DNA from: CAZUMJ01 sp964621605
GTDB taxonomy: Bacteria; Actinomycetota; Acidimicrobiia; Acidimicrobiales; Iamiaceae
Direction of reading: 5' to 3'
Assembly (NCBI GenBank): GCA_964621605.1
Contig: CAZUMJ010000001.1
Coordinates: 90,953 to 154,952, forward strand
DNA: 64,000 nucleotides
Position 1 is the first letter of the stretch. Each line of letters begins with the position of its first letter. Positions 34,639-43,427 of this stretch are shown here, piece after piece. The translations under genes were made by a program, and so were the position numbers. Below the pieces are notes generated by a model. The model saw only the letters and a program-made list of their open reading frames with translations, searched no databases and had not been told where the DNA came from.

Positions 34639-35013
34639 GTGAGCGAGTTCTCGTCGTGGTCAGCCGACCCGTCACCGGAAGTGCAAGGTAGCGCCCAATT
34701 GCCGGATGCGGCTGAGATCGCGGCTGCCGAAGCAGCGCTCGATGCCCTCGTCGCTGACGATTTCGCTGCGGAGGGCCCGGTCGCTGACGATGCGCCGGTG
34801 GCGACTGTTCCCGAGCGCGCAGGCCGCGATGTCGGCGAGCTCGAGGCCGATCTCGCGGCGGTTGACGCCGCTATCGAGCGGATCGACCGGGACGCGTACG
34901 GCCGCTGCGACGTGTGCGGGCTGACGCTCGATGCGGCGGTGCTGCAGGCCGATCCCACGGTGGCAGCTTGTCCAGCGCACATTCACCTGCGGCCGGTCAC
35001 CTCAGGCAGCTGA
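34639..35013 (+). CDS. DksA/TraR-family zinc-finger protein
   Basis: A 124-residue protein with a coiled-coil-like N-terminal half (AAEAALDALVADDF) and a C-terminal DksA/TraR finger: IDRDAYGRCDVCG, then VAACPAH, giving a C-x2-C and C-x2-H site. Family members bind the RNA polymerase secondary channel or act as unidentified regulators. The start is GTG at 34639. A single gene with no operon partner. Confidence 0.75.
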   Translation: MSEFSSWSADPSPEVQGSAQLPDAAEIAAAEAALDALVADDFAAEGPVADDAPVATVPERAGRDVGELEADLAAVDAAIERIDRDAYGRCDVCGLTLDAAVLQADPTVAACPAHIHLRPVTSGS

Positions 35014-35101
35014 GGTGGAACGCCGCGCACGTCGGCACCGCTGCATTGCGGCCACACCGAGCGTTCGGTGCGTGTCGCGGTTGCAGTAGGTTCCGGTGTC
35101 C

Positions 35102-36348
35102 ATGCCGGCGAAGCGTCCTCGTGCCACGCCCGTGGCAGATTCCGGTGCCGACCGGACGGACCCGCCGGGGACTTCCGCACATGCGCCCCATGGCTACAAC
35201 GCGGCGCTCGATGGGCTGCGTGCGCTCGCGGTGCTCGCGGTGCTCGCGTTCCACGTAAGCATCTACACGCCGCACATCTAGTGGGGCGGTGGGTGGCTCG
35301 GTGTCGATCTGTTCTTCGTGCTGAGCGGCTTCCTCATCACCCGCCTGCTGCTCGTCGAGTTCGTCAAACGCCAGCGAATCAGCCTTGGTCGCTTCTACCT
35401 GAGGCGGTTCCTGCGCTTGTACCCGGTGATCCTCGCCGTCGTCGTTGGATCCCTGGCGATCCGTGCGTTCACGCCGATGGGCTCCCCGCTGTGGACGACT
35501 CGTCGAGGCATGTTCGCGATCGCCGGCTACTTCGTGAACTGGGAGATCCTCCATTCCCAGTCGTCCCGTGCGCTCGGGATGTGGTCCCACCTCTGGACGC
35601 TCTCGATCGAGGAGCAGTTCTACGTCGCGTGGCCGTTGCTGTTGGTGCTGCTGTTGCTGCTCGGGTGCCGCGGGAAGTCGCTGTTGGTGGTGGCCGCTGG
35701 GCTTGCGACGGCCATCGCGGTGTACCGCTGGCGGGTGGCACGTGTGGCGTACCCCGGGGGCAGCTCAACCGCTACATCATCATCCCGGTGCAGCGGCAGT
35801 GGTACTACGGCTCGTTCACGCACACCGACGGGCTGCTCATCGGCGCCGCGCTGGCGGTGTGGTTCGTCTACTTCCGCACGACGGGACGTGCCCTGCGGGT
35901 GGGTCTGGCGGTTCTGGCGCCGTGCACCGTGGTCACGATGATCGCCCTCATGTACGCGTTGGGCGAATCCTCGACGGGGAGCTTCACGCCGTTCTGGGGC
36001 ATGGCTGTGTTCAACCTCTCGGCTGCGGCGCTCGTCGCGCACCTGATCATCTCGCCGGGTGCGCCGCTCAGCCGGGTCCTCTCTTGGAGACCGCTGGTGT
36101 GGATCGGTCGCCGTTCGTACGGGATCTACGTGTTCAATCCCCCGATCCTGGCGATGTTGCACCTGTGGTACACGCGCGATGGCGACCGGCTGGTACCCGT
36201 GGCGACCGTGCTCACGATGGTGGTCGCCGGGCTTTCCTACCGGTTCTACGAGAGTCCCTTCTTGCGCCTGAAGGACCGGTTCGGTCGCCCGCCAGACCGG
36301 CGCGTGGCCGCTTCTGACGCCGCGCCTGCGGAGCCCGTCACGCCGTAG
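35102..36348 (+). pseudogene. Acyltransferase-3 paralog, broken by an amber stop and a frameshift
   Basis: A membrane O-acyltransferase (OafA/NodX family) in pieces. It starts at the ATG at 35102, runs through NAALDGLRALAVLAVLAFH (the family opening), then meets an in-frame TAG at 35279-35281 where the paralog at 36689 has an Arg codon. The same frame continues with WGGGWLGVDLFFVLSGFLIT and WSHLWTLSIEEQFYVAWP. At the CCCCGGGGG run near 35757 the frame must shift (one G appears missing) to continue QLNRYIIIPVQRQWYYG through to the stop at 36348. Two lesions suggest decay, but sequencing error near the gap cannot be excluded. The intact family has about 10 TM helices and acylates surface glycans. 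Confidence 0.75.
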
Positions 36349-36447
36349 CTGCGGCCGTCTGCTCGCCTCCCTGACGCGGGGCGTGGCGGTCTCGATGTAC
36401 CTCGCGGCGCTGCAGCGGCCGGTGACGTTGCACGCGTCTCTCTCTCT

Positions 36448-36547
36448 NNNNNNNNNNNNNNNNNNNNNNNNNNNNNNNNNNNNNNNNNNNNNNNNNNNNN
36501 NNNNNNNNNNNNNNNNNNNNNNNNNNNNNNNNNNNNNNNNNNNNNNN
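36448..36547. other. Assembly gap (100 N) inside a CT dinucleotide run
   Basis: One hundred N bases flanked by CTCTCTCTCT on the left and TCTCTCTCTCTGA on the right, so the gap sits inside a CT microsatellite of unknown length. It lies in the 340-base interval between the two acyltransferases (36349-36688). Apart from an AT-rich, promoter-like patch at 36660-36680 (TATGCT at 36669-36674) I see nothing else there. Confidence 0.95.
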
Positions 36548-36688
36548 TCTCTCTCTCTGACGCAGGCCGCCGCGGTTTCCCACGTGCCATGCGGCGGCTG
36601 TGGGCGCGGGCAGGGCTCGCACCCGACTCGCCTTCCGATGGTGTGACGTCGAGCACATCTAAAAAAGTTATGCTACGTTTTGGGGTCC

Positions 36689-38236
36689 ATGCGTACGCAG
36701 AGCGACCTTCGTGCGAAGCCGAATGGTCCCAGGCTCGCAGCGATCGTCGACCGTCCTCCGGCCAGGGCAGCCGGCTCCGCGGGCCGGTCCGGATTCTCGT
36801 ACCACCCCGGTCTCGACGGGTTGCGTGGCTTGGCGGTCCTGAGCGTCATGGCGTTCCACGCCGGCATCGTGAACAAGACGTTTCGCTGGGGCGGTGGGTG
36901 GCTCGGTGTCGATCTGTTCTTCGTACTGAGCGGGTTCCTCATCACCCGACTGCTGCTCGAGGAGTTCGTTCGGCTCCGGCGGGTCCACCTGGGTCGCTTC
37001 TACCTGCGTCGCCTCCTGCGGCTCTACCCGCTGATCGCGGTGGTCGTCGCCGGAGCGATCGCGGTACGGGCGTGTGCTCCCGCCGGCTCGCCGTTGCGAA
37101 CCACCCGGCGGGGCATCGTGGCGATCGCCGGCTACTTCGCGAACTGGGAGATCCTCCGCGCGCAGACGGCCCGCCAGATGGGCATGTGGTCGCACCTGTG
37201 GACCTTGTCGATCGAGGAGCAGTTCTACGTCGTCTGGCCGATCCTGCTCGTGGCGCTCCTCCTGGCCGGGGGCCGCGCGAGGGTGCTCCTGCTCGTCACG
37301 GTCGGCATCGCCGTCGCCGTGGCGGTATACCGCTGGCGGGTCGCCCGCGTGGCATACCCGGGGGGGCGGATGAACTTCTTCGCGCTCCTCCCCGTTCAGC
37401 GGCACTGGTACTACAGCTCGTTCACCCACACCGACGGCTTGATGGCCGGGGCCGCCCTGGCCGTGTGGACAACCTTCGTGCGGCCGCCCGGCCGGATCGC
37501 ACGCCGAGCCCTCGTGGTAGCGGGGCCATCCGCGTTCGGCGCGTTGGTGGGCATCAGCTACCTCGTGGGGAGGAATCCGGTCGCCTCCTGGGTCCCGTAC
37601 TGGGGGGTCGCGACGTTCAACCTCGGGTCCGTCGCGATGGTGGCCTCCCTCGTCACCATCCCGCGTGCGCGGTGGGCTCGCCCCCTTCGGTGGCGTCCGC
37701 TGGTGTGGATGGGTCGCCGCTCCTACGGGATCTACGTCTTCAACCTGCCGATCCTGGCAGTGCTGCATCAGCGGTATCCGCACCTGGGGGAACGCGTCGT
37801 CGTGGCTGGAACCCTTCTGACACTCGTCTCGGCGGGCGTGTCCTACCGCTGGTACGAGCGTCCCTTCCTCAGGCTGAAGGACCGGCTCGGCCGCGCGTCT
37901 GACTTGCAGGAGCCGCCACGGGCCGCTGCGGACGACCTCGTGGTGATCTTGCCGCCGAGTGCGTTGGCAGGCTCAGACGATGTCGACGTCGCCGGCGAGC
38001 GCGTCGACCGCAGCATCCAGGAGCGCAACGCGCGGGCCGAGCTGTATGCGATCCGGGCCGTGCCAGTCGAGCCAGCGGGCGCCCAGGTTCGGGACTCGCT
38101 CGCGGGGGCCACCCAGGTGCTGCTCCACGGCGAGGATCACGCCGCTGTGGGTGACCACGATGATCTCACCGTCCCCGACGAGGCTTGCGAGGTCGGCGAG
38201 GGCGGGCAGCACACGGGCAAGCAGCGCTTGGTCTGA
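36689..38236 (+). CDS. Acyltransferase-3 membrane protein (OafA-like)
   Basis: A 515-residue integral membrane O-acyltransferase with LDGLRGLAVLSVMAFHAGI near the start (the family H), VDLFFVLSGFLITRLLLEEF, GRFYLRRLLRLYPLIAV, WSHLWTLSIEEQFYVVWP and WMGRRSYGIYVFNLPIL. It probably moves an acyl group onto a cell-surface polysaccharide or lipid. The last 85-90 residues run antisense through the 3' end of the phosphatase gene, so the original stop may have been lost. A TTG at 36680 is an alternative start. It is the intact neighbour of the broken paralog and shares most of its sequence. Confidence 0.85.
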   Translation: MRTQSDLRAKPNGPRLAAIVDRPPARAAGSAGRSGFSYHPGLDGLRGLAVLSVMAFHAGIVNKTFRWGGGWLGVDLFFVLSGFLITRLLLEEFVRLRRVHLGRFYLRRLLRLYPLIAVVVAGAIAVRACAPAGSPLRTTRRGIVAIAGYFANWEILRAQTARQMGMWSHLWTLSIEEQFYVVWPILLVALLLAGGRARVLLLVTVGIAVAVAVYRWRVARVAYPGGRMNFFALLPVQRHWYYSSFTHTDGLMAGAALAVWTTFVRPPGRIARRALVVAGPSAFGALVGISYLVGRNPVASWVPYWGVATFNLGSVAMVASLVTIPRARWARPLRWRPLVWMGRRSYGIYVFNLPILAVLHQRYPHLGERVVVAGTLLTLVSAGVSYRWYERPFLRLKDRLGRASDLQEPPRAAADDLVVILPPSALAGSDDVDVAGERVDRSIQERNARAELYAIRAVPVEPAGAQVRDSLAGATQVLLHGEDHAAVGDHDDLTVPDEACEVGEGGQHTGKQRLV

Positions 38237-38617
38237 TTCCCAGGAGGGCGGCCGCTGCTCGGGCAATGGCTCGCGGGGGTCACGTCCCGCATGGATGGGG
38301 TCGTCGGCGAGGTAGCCGGGCCAGTCGCGGTACACCTCGGGGCGGGTCAGCCCCGACCATTCGCCGGCGTCACGCTCGCGGAAGCGGGCATCCACGAGCA
38401 CGGGGCCGATGCCCAGTTCGGAGGAGAGCTCCTCGGCGGTGTCGGCACCGCGCACCAGGTCGGACGAAGCAAGCAGATCGACGGCCCCGAGCGCACCCGC
38501 GGCAAGGCGAGCCTGCCGGCGGCCGGCTTCGGTCAGCGGAGGGTCGGCTTGGCCTTGCCAGCGTCCGAGCGCGTTCCATTCGGACTCGCCATGACGCACG
38601 AGCAGGATGCGGGGCAC
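37973..38617 (-). CDS. Histidine phosphatase (phosphoglycerate mutase-like)
   Basis: A 214-residue enzyme with catalytic LLVRHGESEWN at residues 5-15 and the second His in IIVVTHSGVI. FRERDAGEWSGL is the usual linking motif. Substrates of this family range from sugar phosphates to adenosylcobalamin intermediates; nothing here is decisive. The GTG at 38617 places the RHG motif at the expected position. Its 3' end overlaps the acyltransferase ORF tail-to-tail by 264 bases. Confidence 0.85.
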   Translation of the reverse strand: MPRILLVRHGESEWNALGRWQGQADPPLTEAGRRQARLAAGALGAVDLLASSDLVRGADTAEELSSELGIGPVLVDARFRERDAGEWSGLTRPEVYRDWPGYLADDPIHAGRDPREPLPEQRPPSWESDQALLARVLPALADLASLVGDGEIIVVTHSGVILAVEQHLGGPRERVPNLGARWLDWHGPDRIQLGPRVALLDAAVDALAGDVDIV

Positions 38618-38683
38618 GGGCCTCCACGGTACCCCGACGAGGGAGCAGGTTCTCCACGGCAGCCGAGTACGCTCCGTTCCACC

Positions 38684-38926
38684 ATGCCCGTCCTGCGGCT
38701 CTTCGCCGCCGCACGCGATGCCGCCGGGACCGGATGTGCCACGGTGCCCGGTTCGACCGTCGAGGCAGTCCTCGACGGCGCCGTTGCGCGCTTCGGCACG
38801 GAGTTCGCCCGGGTGGCCGCGACCGCCCAGGTGTGGTGCAACGGAGCGCCGGCCGATCCGACCGATCCCGTCTGTGACGCCGACGAGGTCGCGGTCCTTC
38901 CCCCGGTCTCGGGAGGTGCTCGGTGA
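38684..38926 (+). CDS. moaD: MoaD/ThiS-type sulfur carrier
   Basis: An 80-residue beta-grasp protein. The start VLRLFAAARDAAG and the end DADEVAVLPPVSGG are diagnostic of MoaD, the small subunit of molybdopterin synthase, whose C-terminal Gly-Gly carries sulfur. Here two residues, Ala-Arg, follow the Gly pair, so the carrier would not be ready to adenylate unless trimmed. The stop overlaps the start of the next gene (GTGA). No other molybdopterin gene is visible nearby. Confidence 0.75.
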   Translation: MPVLRLFAAARDAAGTGCATVPGSTVEAVLDGAVARFGTEFARVAATAQVWCNGAPADPTDPVCDADEVAVLPPVSGGAR

Positions 38927-40137
38927 GCCCGCAGGCTGGTGGGTCGAGCGCGTCGGGCTCAGGGCGGCGGCGTACGTCGCACCGTGACAGCCCGGCACCG
39001 TCGCGGTCGTCGGCGTCACGCGCAAGGTCGACCGGAAAGGCAGCGGGCAGGTCCACGGTGAGCCGTGGGTCGACTGGGTCTCCGTCGCAGCGCCGCTCCA
39101 GCCAGGGCGCGTCGGCGGGGAGTGCGCAGCCGCGCCGGACGAAGGCGAGCGCAAGCCCTGACCGTGCTCCACGGGCGGCGCCGCAGCCGAGGTCGAGCCG
39201 CGGCCCCGCGGCTGCAGGCAAGCGTGCCGACGCGCGGCCCCGCTCCGCGCCTCCCACGACGGGCGTGCGTCCGCCGCGTGGCCTGGCCGCCTGGTTCGGG
39301 CTGGTGGAATCCCCCAAGGGCGCGCGCCCCCCGATGGCGCCCGGGTACGTGCGGGGACGGCGCCGCTACGCCGTCACCTACGACCTCGACGGGCCCCGCG
39401 TGCGGCTGGGGGTCGCCTGGTTCGTGTTCATCCTCGCCGCCCTGGTCGCTGAACGCCTGGTGGTCGGCTTGCCCTTGCTGTTGCTGGTCTTCGCCCTTTC
39501 GGCAGGGCTCGCTGCCTTCCAGACCGCTCGCGCGTGGGTTGGTCAAGGTGCGGTCGTCGACCCGCGCCTTGCCGCGCTGCTCGCTGTCACCGTGTCGTTG
39601 TCCGTGTCGCTCGGGTCGCGCATGGTGGGGCTTGCCGTCCTGGCGGCCGTTGGTGTCGCGTTCGCCGATTCCTGGGTACACACGCCCCGGCACACCTCGC
39701 CGTTTGGTGATGCCGGCGTCACCGTGGGTGCCGCGCTGGTCCCAGCCGCGGCGGCAGTTGGGGTGGCGCTGTCGTTGCGCTACGAGATCGGCGCCGTGGT
39801 GATCCTGTTGCTGTTCGCTTCGGCCTTCGACGTCGGCGACTTCCTCGTCGGGTCGGGCGCGGCGAGCGTGGTCGAGGGCCCGCTGGCTGGCACGGCGGCG
39901 ATCGCGGTCGTCACAGCCATCGTGGCGGTGTTGCACATCCCACCGTTCGACGGTGCGAGTGCCTGGGCGTTCGGGCTCGGCGCGGCGTTGGCGTGTCCGT
40001 TGGGTCAGGTTGTGGCATCGGCTGTTCTCCCGGACGGCCTCCACCGCGCCTCCGCGCTACGGCGCCTCGACTCACTGCTGGTGTTGGCACCGCTGTGGGC
40101 ATGGGCGATCGCGCTCCCGCTCGCGCGGGGTGGTTGA
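38923..40137 (+). CDS. Membrane protein with weak CdsA-like C-terminus
   Basis: A 404-residue protein starting at a GTG that overlaps moaD. Residues 1-130 are highly basic, Ser/Arg/Ala/Pro-rich low complexity (RRRTSHRDSPAPSRSSASRA). Residues 155 to the end form about eight TM helices. The end (HRASALRRLDSLLVLAPLWA) and ASAFDVGDFLVGSG loosely recall phosphatidate cytidylyltransferase (CdsA), but its invariant Asp/Lys-rich signature is not clear. I would call it a membrane protein of uncertain enzyme function; the long basic tail is probably cytoplasmic. Confidence 0.5.
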   Translation: MSPQAGGSSASGSGRRRTSHRDSPAPSRSSASRARSTGKAAGRSTVSRGSTGSPSQRRSSQGASAGSAQPRRTKASASPDRAPRAAPQPRSSRGPAAAGKRADARPRSAPPTTGVRPPRGLAAWFGLVESPKGARPPMAPGYVRGRRRYAVTYDLDGPRVRLGVAWFVFILAALVAERLVVGLPLLLLVFALSAGLAAFQTARAWVGQGAVVDPRLAALLAVTVSLSVSLGSRMVGLAVLAAVGVAFADSWVHTPRHTSPFGDAGVTVGAALVPAAAAVGVALSLRYEIGAVVILLLFASAFDVGDFLVGSGAASVVEGPLAGTAAIAVVTAIVAVLHIPPFDGASAWAFGLGAALACPLGQVVASAVLPDGLHRASALRRLDSLLVLAPLWAWAIALPLARGG

Positions 40138-40187
40138 GGTGAGATCGGTACACTGGCGACGATCGATTCCCCGCAGTGGAGGGCCGG

Positions 40188-40727
40188 ATGGACGCTGAGC
40201 TTTCCCGCATCCTGTCGCCGGAGTTCCTCGACGACGTCACGACCGCGTCGTTGGACGACCTCCGATCTCGGCGTGATGCGTGTCGCGCGGTTGAAACAGG
40301 TCTGTCGTACCTTCGCCGACTCGCCCAGGGGCGCATCGACATCGTGGCCGGAGAGCTGGCCCGACGTGAAGAAGGCGGCGACCCCGTCGATCTCGGTGGC
40401 CTCGTCGAGCGCCTTCCGGAGATCCTCTCCGACCGATCACGGCCGCCCGCGGCCGGGCACCTGGTCGAGGTTGCCGACCCGGGGCAGGTCCAAGGTGAGT
40501 TGGTCGAGGCGTTGGCGAGCATCAACGTCGAGGGACACCTCACCGAGCTCGCGGCGGTCGACGTCGCCCACCTCGAAGAGATGCATGCCCGCTTGGAGGC
40601 ACTTGAGCGACGCATCTCCGACCTTCGCAAGGAGCTCTTCGTTCGTCTCGACGCGATCCAGGGCGAGCTCGCGCGTCGCTACGAGACCGGTGAGGCTTCG
40701 GTCGACCGCTTGCTCGCCGGCGAGTAG
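40188..40727 (+). CDS. RsiG-like c-di-GMP-binding protein (putative anti-sigma factor)
   Basis: A 179-residue, mostly helical protein. Residues 36-51 (ETGLSYLRRLAQGRID) match exactly the c-di-GMP motif E-x3-S-x2-R-x3-Q-x3-D of RsiG (E36, S40, R43, Q47, D51). A second helix has E140, S144, R147, D155 with Phe at the Gln position (F151). In Streptomyces RsiG, c-di-GMP loaded on this pair of helices lets it bind and hold the sigma factor WhiG. No WhiG-like gene is in the window. GGAGGG precedes the ATG at 40188. The RsiG assignment rests on motif and size; the sigma partner is inferred. An XRE regulator follows. Confidence 0.72.
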   Translation: MDAELSRILSPEFLDDVTTASLDDLRSRRDACRAVETGLSYLRRLAQGRIDIVAGELARREEGGDPVDLGGLVERLPEILSDRSRPPAAGHLVEVADPGQVQGELVEALASINVEGHLTELAAVDVAHLEEMHARLEALERRISDLRKELFVRLDAIQGELARRYETGEASVDRLLAGE

Positions 40728-40788
40728 CGCCCGGCGAACCCGCCAGGCGGGTTTCGTGCGTCGTGGCGCCGCCGCGTAGCGTCGTGGC

Positions 40789-41235
40789 ATGAACGAGTTC
40801 GAGCAGCGGTGGCGCGATCTCGGCGAGTTCATCCGAGAGCAACGCAACATCGGGCATCTCTCGTTGCGGAAGCTTTCGGAGATGGCCGGCATCTCCAATC
40901 CCTATCTGAGCCAGATCGAGCGCGGGCTCCGCAAGCCCTCCGCCGAGATCCTCAGGCAGATCGCCTCCGCGTTGCACATCAGCGCCGAAACGCTCTACGT
41001 GCGTGCGGGCATCCTCGACGAGCCCGGTGCGCCGACCGACCTGGTGGCAGAGATCCGTCGCGCGACAGACCTCGACGAAGAGCAGAAGCGCGCTCTCGTC
41101 CAGATCTACGAGACGTTTCGGCGGGAAGCAGCCGCCGCACGCGGACTCGACGAGTCGTCGGCGCCGACCACCGACTCCGTGGTGGATGTCACAACCGAGA
41201 GCGACGAGGAATCAGCCGCCGCCGGACGGCGTTGA
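40789..41235 (+). CDS. XRE-family transcriptional regulator
   Basis: A 148-residue protein. Residues 8-70 form an XRE-type HTH: FIREQRNIGHLSLRKLSEMA, then SNPYLSQIERGLRKPSAEIL and HISAETLYVRAG. The C-terminal half is acidic and disordered (DSVVDVTTESDEESAAA). Its role is unknown. It lies directly after the RsiG-like gene (61 bp) and 8 bp before mshA, so it may be co-transcribed with the latter. Confidence 0.82.
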   Translation: MNEFEQRWRDLGEFIREQRNIGHLSLRKLSEMAGISNPYLSQIERGLRKPSAEILRQIASALHISAETLYVRAGILDEPGAPTDLVAEIRRATDLDEEQKRALVQIYETFRREAAAARGLDESSAPTTDSVVDVTTESDEESAAAGRR

Positions 41236-41243
41236 CTTCGGCC

Positions 41244-42464
41244 GTGCGCACGGTCGCGGTCGTCTCGCTCCACACGTCGCCGCTTGTACAGCCCGGGTCG
41301 GGCGACAGCGGAGGCATGAACGTCTACGTCCGTGAGCTGGTCGGTTCGCTCGCACAGGTAGGAGTGGCGTGCCAGGTCTATGTGCGCCGCTGGCATGACG
41401 ACCTTCCCGACGAGGTCGAGGTCGAGCCGGGTTGCCTCGTGCGCCACATCACGGCCGGGCCGTCGGTGCTGGCGAAGGAGGCGCTCGAGGGGACCGTCAA
41501 GGCGTTCACCGCAGGGGTGCTCGCCGATCTCGACAAGCACCCGGTCGACGTGCTGCACGCCAACTATTGGCTGTCGTGCGTCGCCGGACACGAGCTCAAG
41601 CACGAGCTCGACCTCCCGCTCGTCAGCACCTTCCACACCCTTGCCCGTGTCAAGGCCGAGAACGGTGACGCCGAGCCCGAGCACCGCATCGCGGCCGAGG
41701 CACGCGTCATCGGTTGTTCTGACGTGGTCACGGCATCGTGCCAGGCAGAGGCCGCCCAGTTGGTGCGCCTGTACGACGCCGATCCAGACCGCATCGCGCT
41801 CGTGCCGCCTGGGGTCGACCACGCGTTCTTCTCGCCGGGGAGCCGTGCCGGGGCTCGGCGAGCGCTCGGCATGGGTGCCGACCCGGTGCTGCTGTTCGTC
41901 GGTCGCGTGCAGCCGCTCAAGGGGCTCGACGTCGCGATCGAGGCGCTGGCGGGCGTTCGGCGCCGCCACCCCGGCGCCAGGCTCGTCGTGGTCGGTGGCC
42001 CGAGCGGTCCGGCTGGCGCCGATGAGTTGGCGCGTTGTCACGTGCTGGCGCAGCGCCTCGGGGTGAGCGACGCGTTGCAGTGGGTGGCGCCGCAGCCTCA
42101 CCACCTGCTTTCCAGCTACTACCGAGCCGCAGATGTCGTGGTGGTGCCGAGCCGCAGCGAGTCGTTCGGGCTCGTTGCGCTCGAGGCTGCGGCCTGTGGT
42201 GTGCCGGTCGTCGCGTCCGCGGTGGGTGGGCTCACGACGGTGGTCGCGCCGGGTGTCACCGGCGAGTTGATCGCGAGTCGTGACGCCGCCGCGTTCGGGC
42301 GTGCGATCACGGCCCTGCTCGACGACCCCGTGCGCGCCGCGCTGCTCGGTCGCCAGGCGGCACTGCGCGCTCGGCGCTACACGTGGGCGACGACGGCGGC
42401 ATTGCTGCAGGGTTGCTACGACGCGGCGACTGCACGGGTTCCGGTGCTCTGCGACGCTGCCTGA
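41244..42464 (+). CDS. mshA: MshA-like GT4 glycosyltransferase
   Basis: A 406-residue GT-B enzyme. The opening LHTSPLVQPGSGDSGGMNVY is the hallmark of D-inositol-3-phosphate glycosyltransferases that make the mycothiol backbone from UDP-GlcNAc. GRVQPLKGLDVAIEAL and the E-x7-E motif in SESFGLVALEAAACG are typical GT4 features. The GTG at 41244 is the natural start. Whether it makes mycothiol or another glycoside cannot be told from one gene; no mshB/C/D is in the window. Confidence 0.82.
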   Translation: MRTVAVVSLHTSPLVQPGSGDSGGMNVYVRELVGSLAQVGVACQVYVRRWHDDLPDEVEVEPGCLVRHITAGPSVLAKEALEGTVKAFTAGVLADLDKHPVDVLHANYWLSCVAGHELKHELDLPLVSTFHTLARVKAENGDAEPEHRIAAEARVIGCSDVVTASCQAEAAQLVRLYDADPDRIALVPPGVDHAFFSPGSRAGARRALGMGADPVLLFVGRVQPLKGLDVAIEALAGVRRRHPGARLVVVGGPSGPAGADELARCHVLAQRLGVSDALQWVAPQPHHLLSSYYRAADVVVVPSRSESFGLVALEAAACGVPVVASAVGGLTTVVAPGVTGELIASRDAAAFGRAITALLDDPVRAALLGRQAALRARRYTWATTAALLQGCYDAATARVPVLCDAA

Positions 42465-42533
42465 CGCGCGCCACGTGGCGCGTGCTCGCCTGCGTGGGCC
42501 GATGGTCGATGGCGCCGCGGTCTGCGGCGGGCC

Positions 42534-43322
42534 TCAGCCGCCGAGCTGACGCGAGCGTTCCGTCGCTGCGGTGACCGCGTCGAGGAACGCGGCGCGCACC
42601 CCAGCCTGTTCCAGCACACGGAGGCCCGCTGCTGTGGTGCCACCCGGTGAGGTGACGGCGGCTCGTAGCGCCGCGGCGTCGTCGGTGCCCGTTGCCAGCA
42701 GCTGTGCGGAGCCGAGCAGCGTCTGGACAGCGAGTTCGGTGGCGATGGGGCGTGGGAGGCCGACGAGGACTCCGGCTTCGATCAGGGCCTCCGCGACGAG
42801 GAACACGTATGCCGGACCCGAGCCAGACAGCCCGGTGACGGCGTCGAGGAGGGGCTCCGCCACCACGGTGACGGTGCCGACCGCCTGGAGCAGCTCGCGT
42901 GCCCATGCCACGTCGTCGTCTGCGGCGGCAGCGCCCGCCGCGATGGCCGATGCCCCGGCCCCGACGAGTGCGGGTGTGTTGGGCATCGCCCGCACGACGG
43001 CGGTGCCTGCGGGGAGCGCTGCCTCGAGCGCTGTCAGCCGGATGCCGGCGGCGATCGACAGGACCCGGGGCACAGGGCCGACTGTCGTGAGGGCCTTGCA
43101 CGCGGCCACGACGTCGCCCGGCTTCATCGCCAGCACGGCGCCATCCGCGGCGGTGGGCGCGTCGCGCACCTCGACGCCAGGGAATCGCTCGGTCAGCTCA
43201 GCGCGGCGTTGAGGTGCCGGCTCCACCACTGCGATCGCGGTAGGTGCCATGCCCGACGAGATCCATCCGGTCAGCAGGGCTTCGCCCATCTTGCCCGCAC
43301 CGAGGAGCAGCAGCTTTGGCAT
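42534..43322 (-). CDS. proC: Pyrroline-5-carboxylate reductase
   Basis: A 262-residue NAD(P)H-dependent reductase for the last step of proline synthesis. LLLLGAGKMGEALLTGW is the nucleotide-binding start, and LSGSGPAYVFLVAEALIEAG plus VTSPGGTTAAGLRVLEQAG are the conserved substrate-binding and C-terminal signatures. Complete and ordinary. An AT-rich region with a direct repeat (43428-43456) lies upstream of its start. Confidence 0.95.
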   Translation of the reverse strand: MPKLLLLGAGKMGEALLTGWISSGMAPTAIAVVEPAPQRRAELTERFPGVEVRDAPTAADGAVLAMKPGDVVAACKALTTVGPVPRVLSIAAGIRLTALEAALPAGTAVVRAMPNTPALVGAGASAIAAGAAAADDDVAWARELLQAVGTVTVVAEPLLDAVTGLSGSGPAYVFLVAEALIEAGVLVGLPRPIATELAVQTLLGSAQLLATGTDDAAALRAAVTSPGGTTAAGLRVLEQAGVRAAFLDAVTAATERSRQLGG

Positions 43323-43427
43323 GGCGGCAGGTTACCGAGCGGCCACGGAGCCGACGATCGGGTTGGCCGGGACCCTCCCTTCCCCAAGGCAGGTCCCGGC
43401 CGCCGGCAGCGTAGGAGGAGAGGACAG

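Noticed and set aside
38370..39317. Reverse-strand ORF of 315 residues over moaD
   Set aside because: It is Arg/Pro-rich antisense sequence; the plus-strand MoaD signature and GTGA coupling are much stronger.
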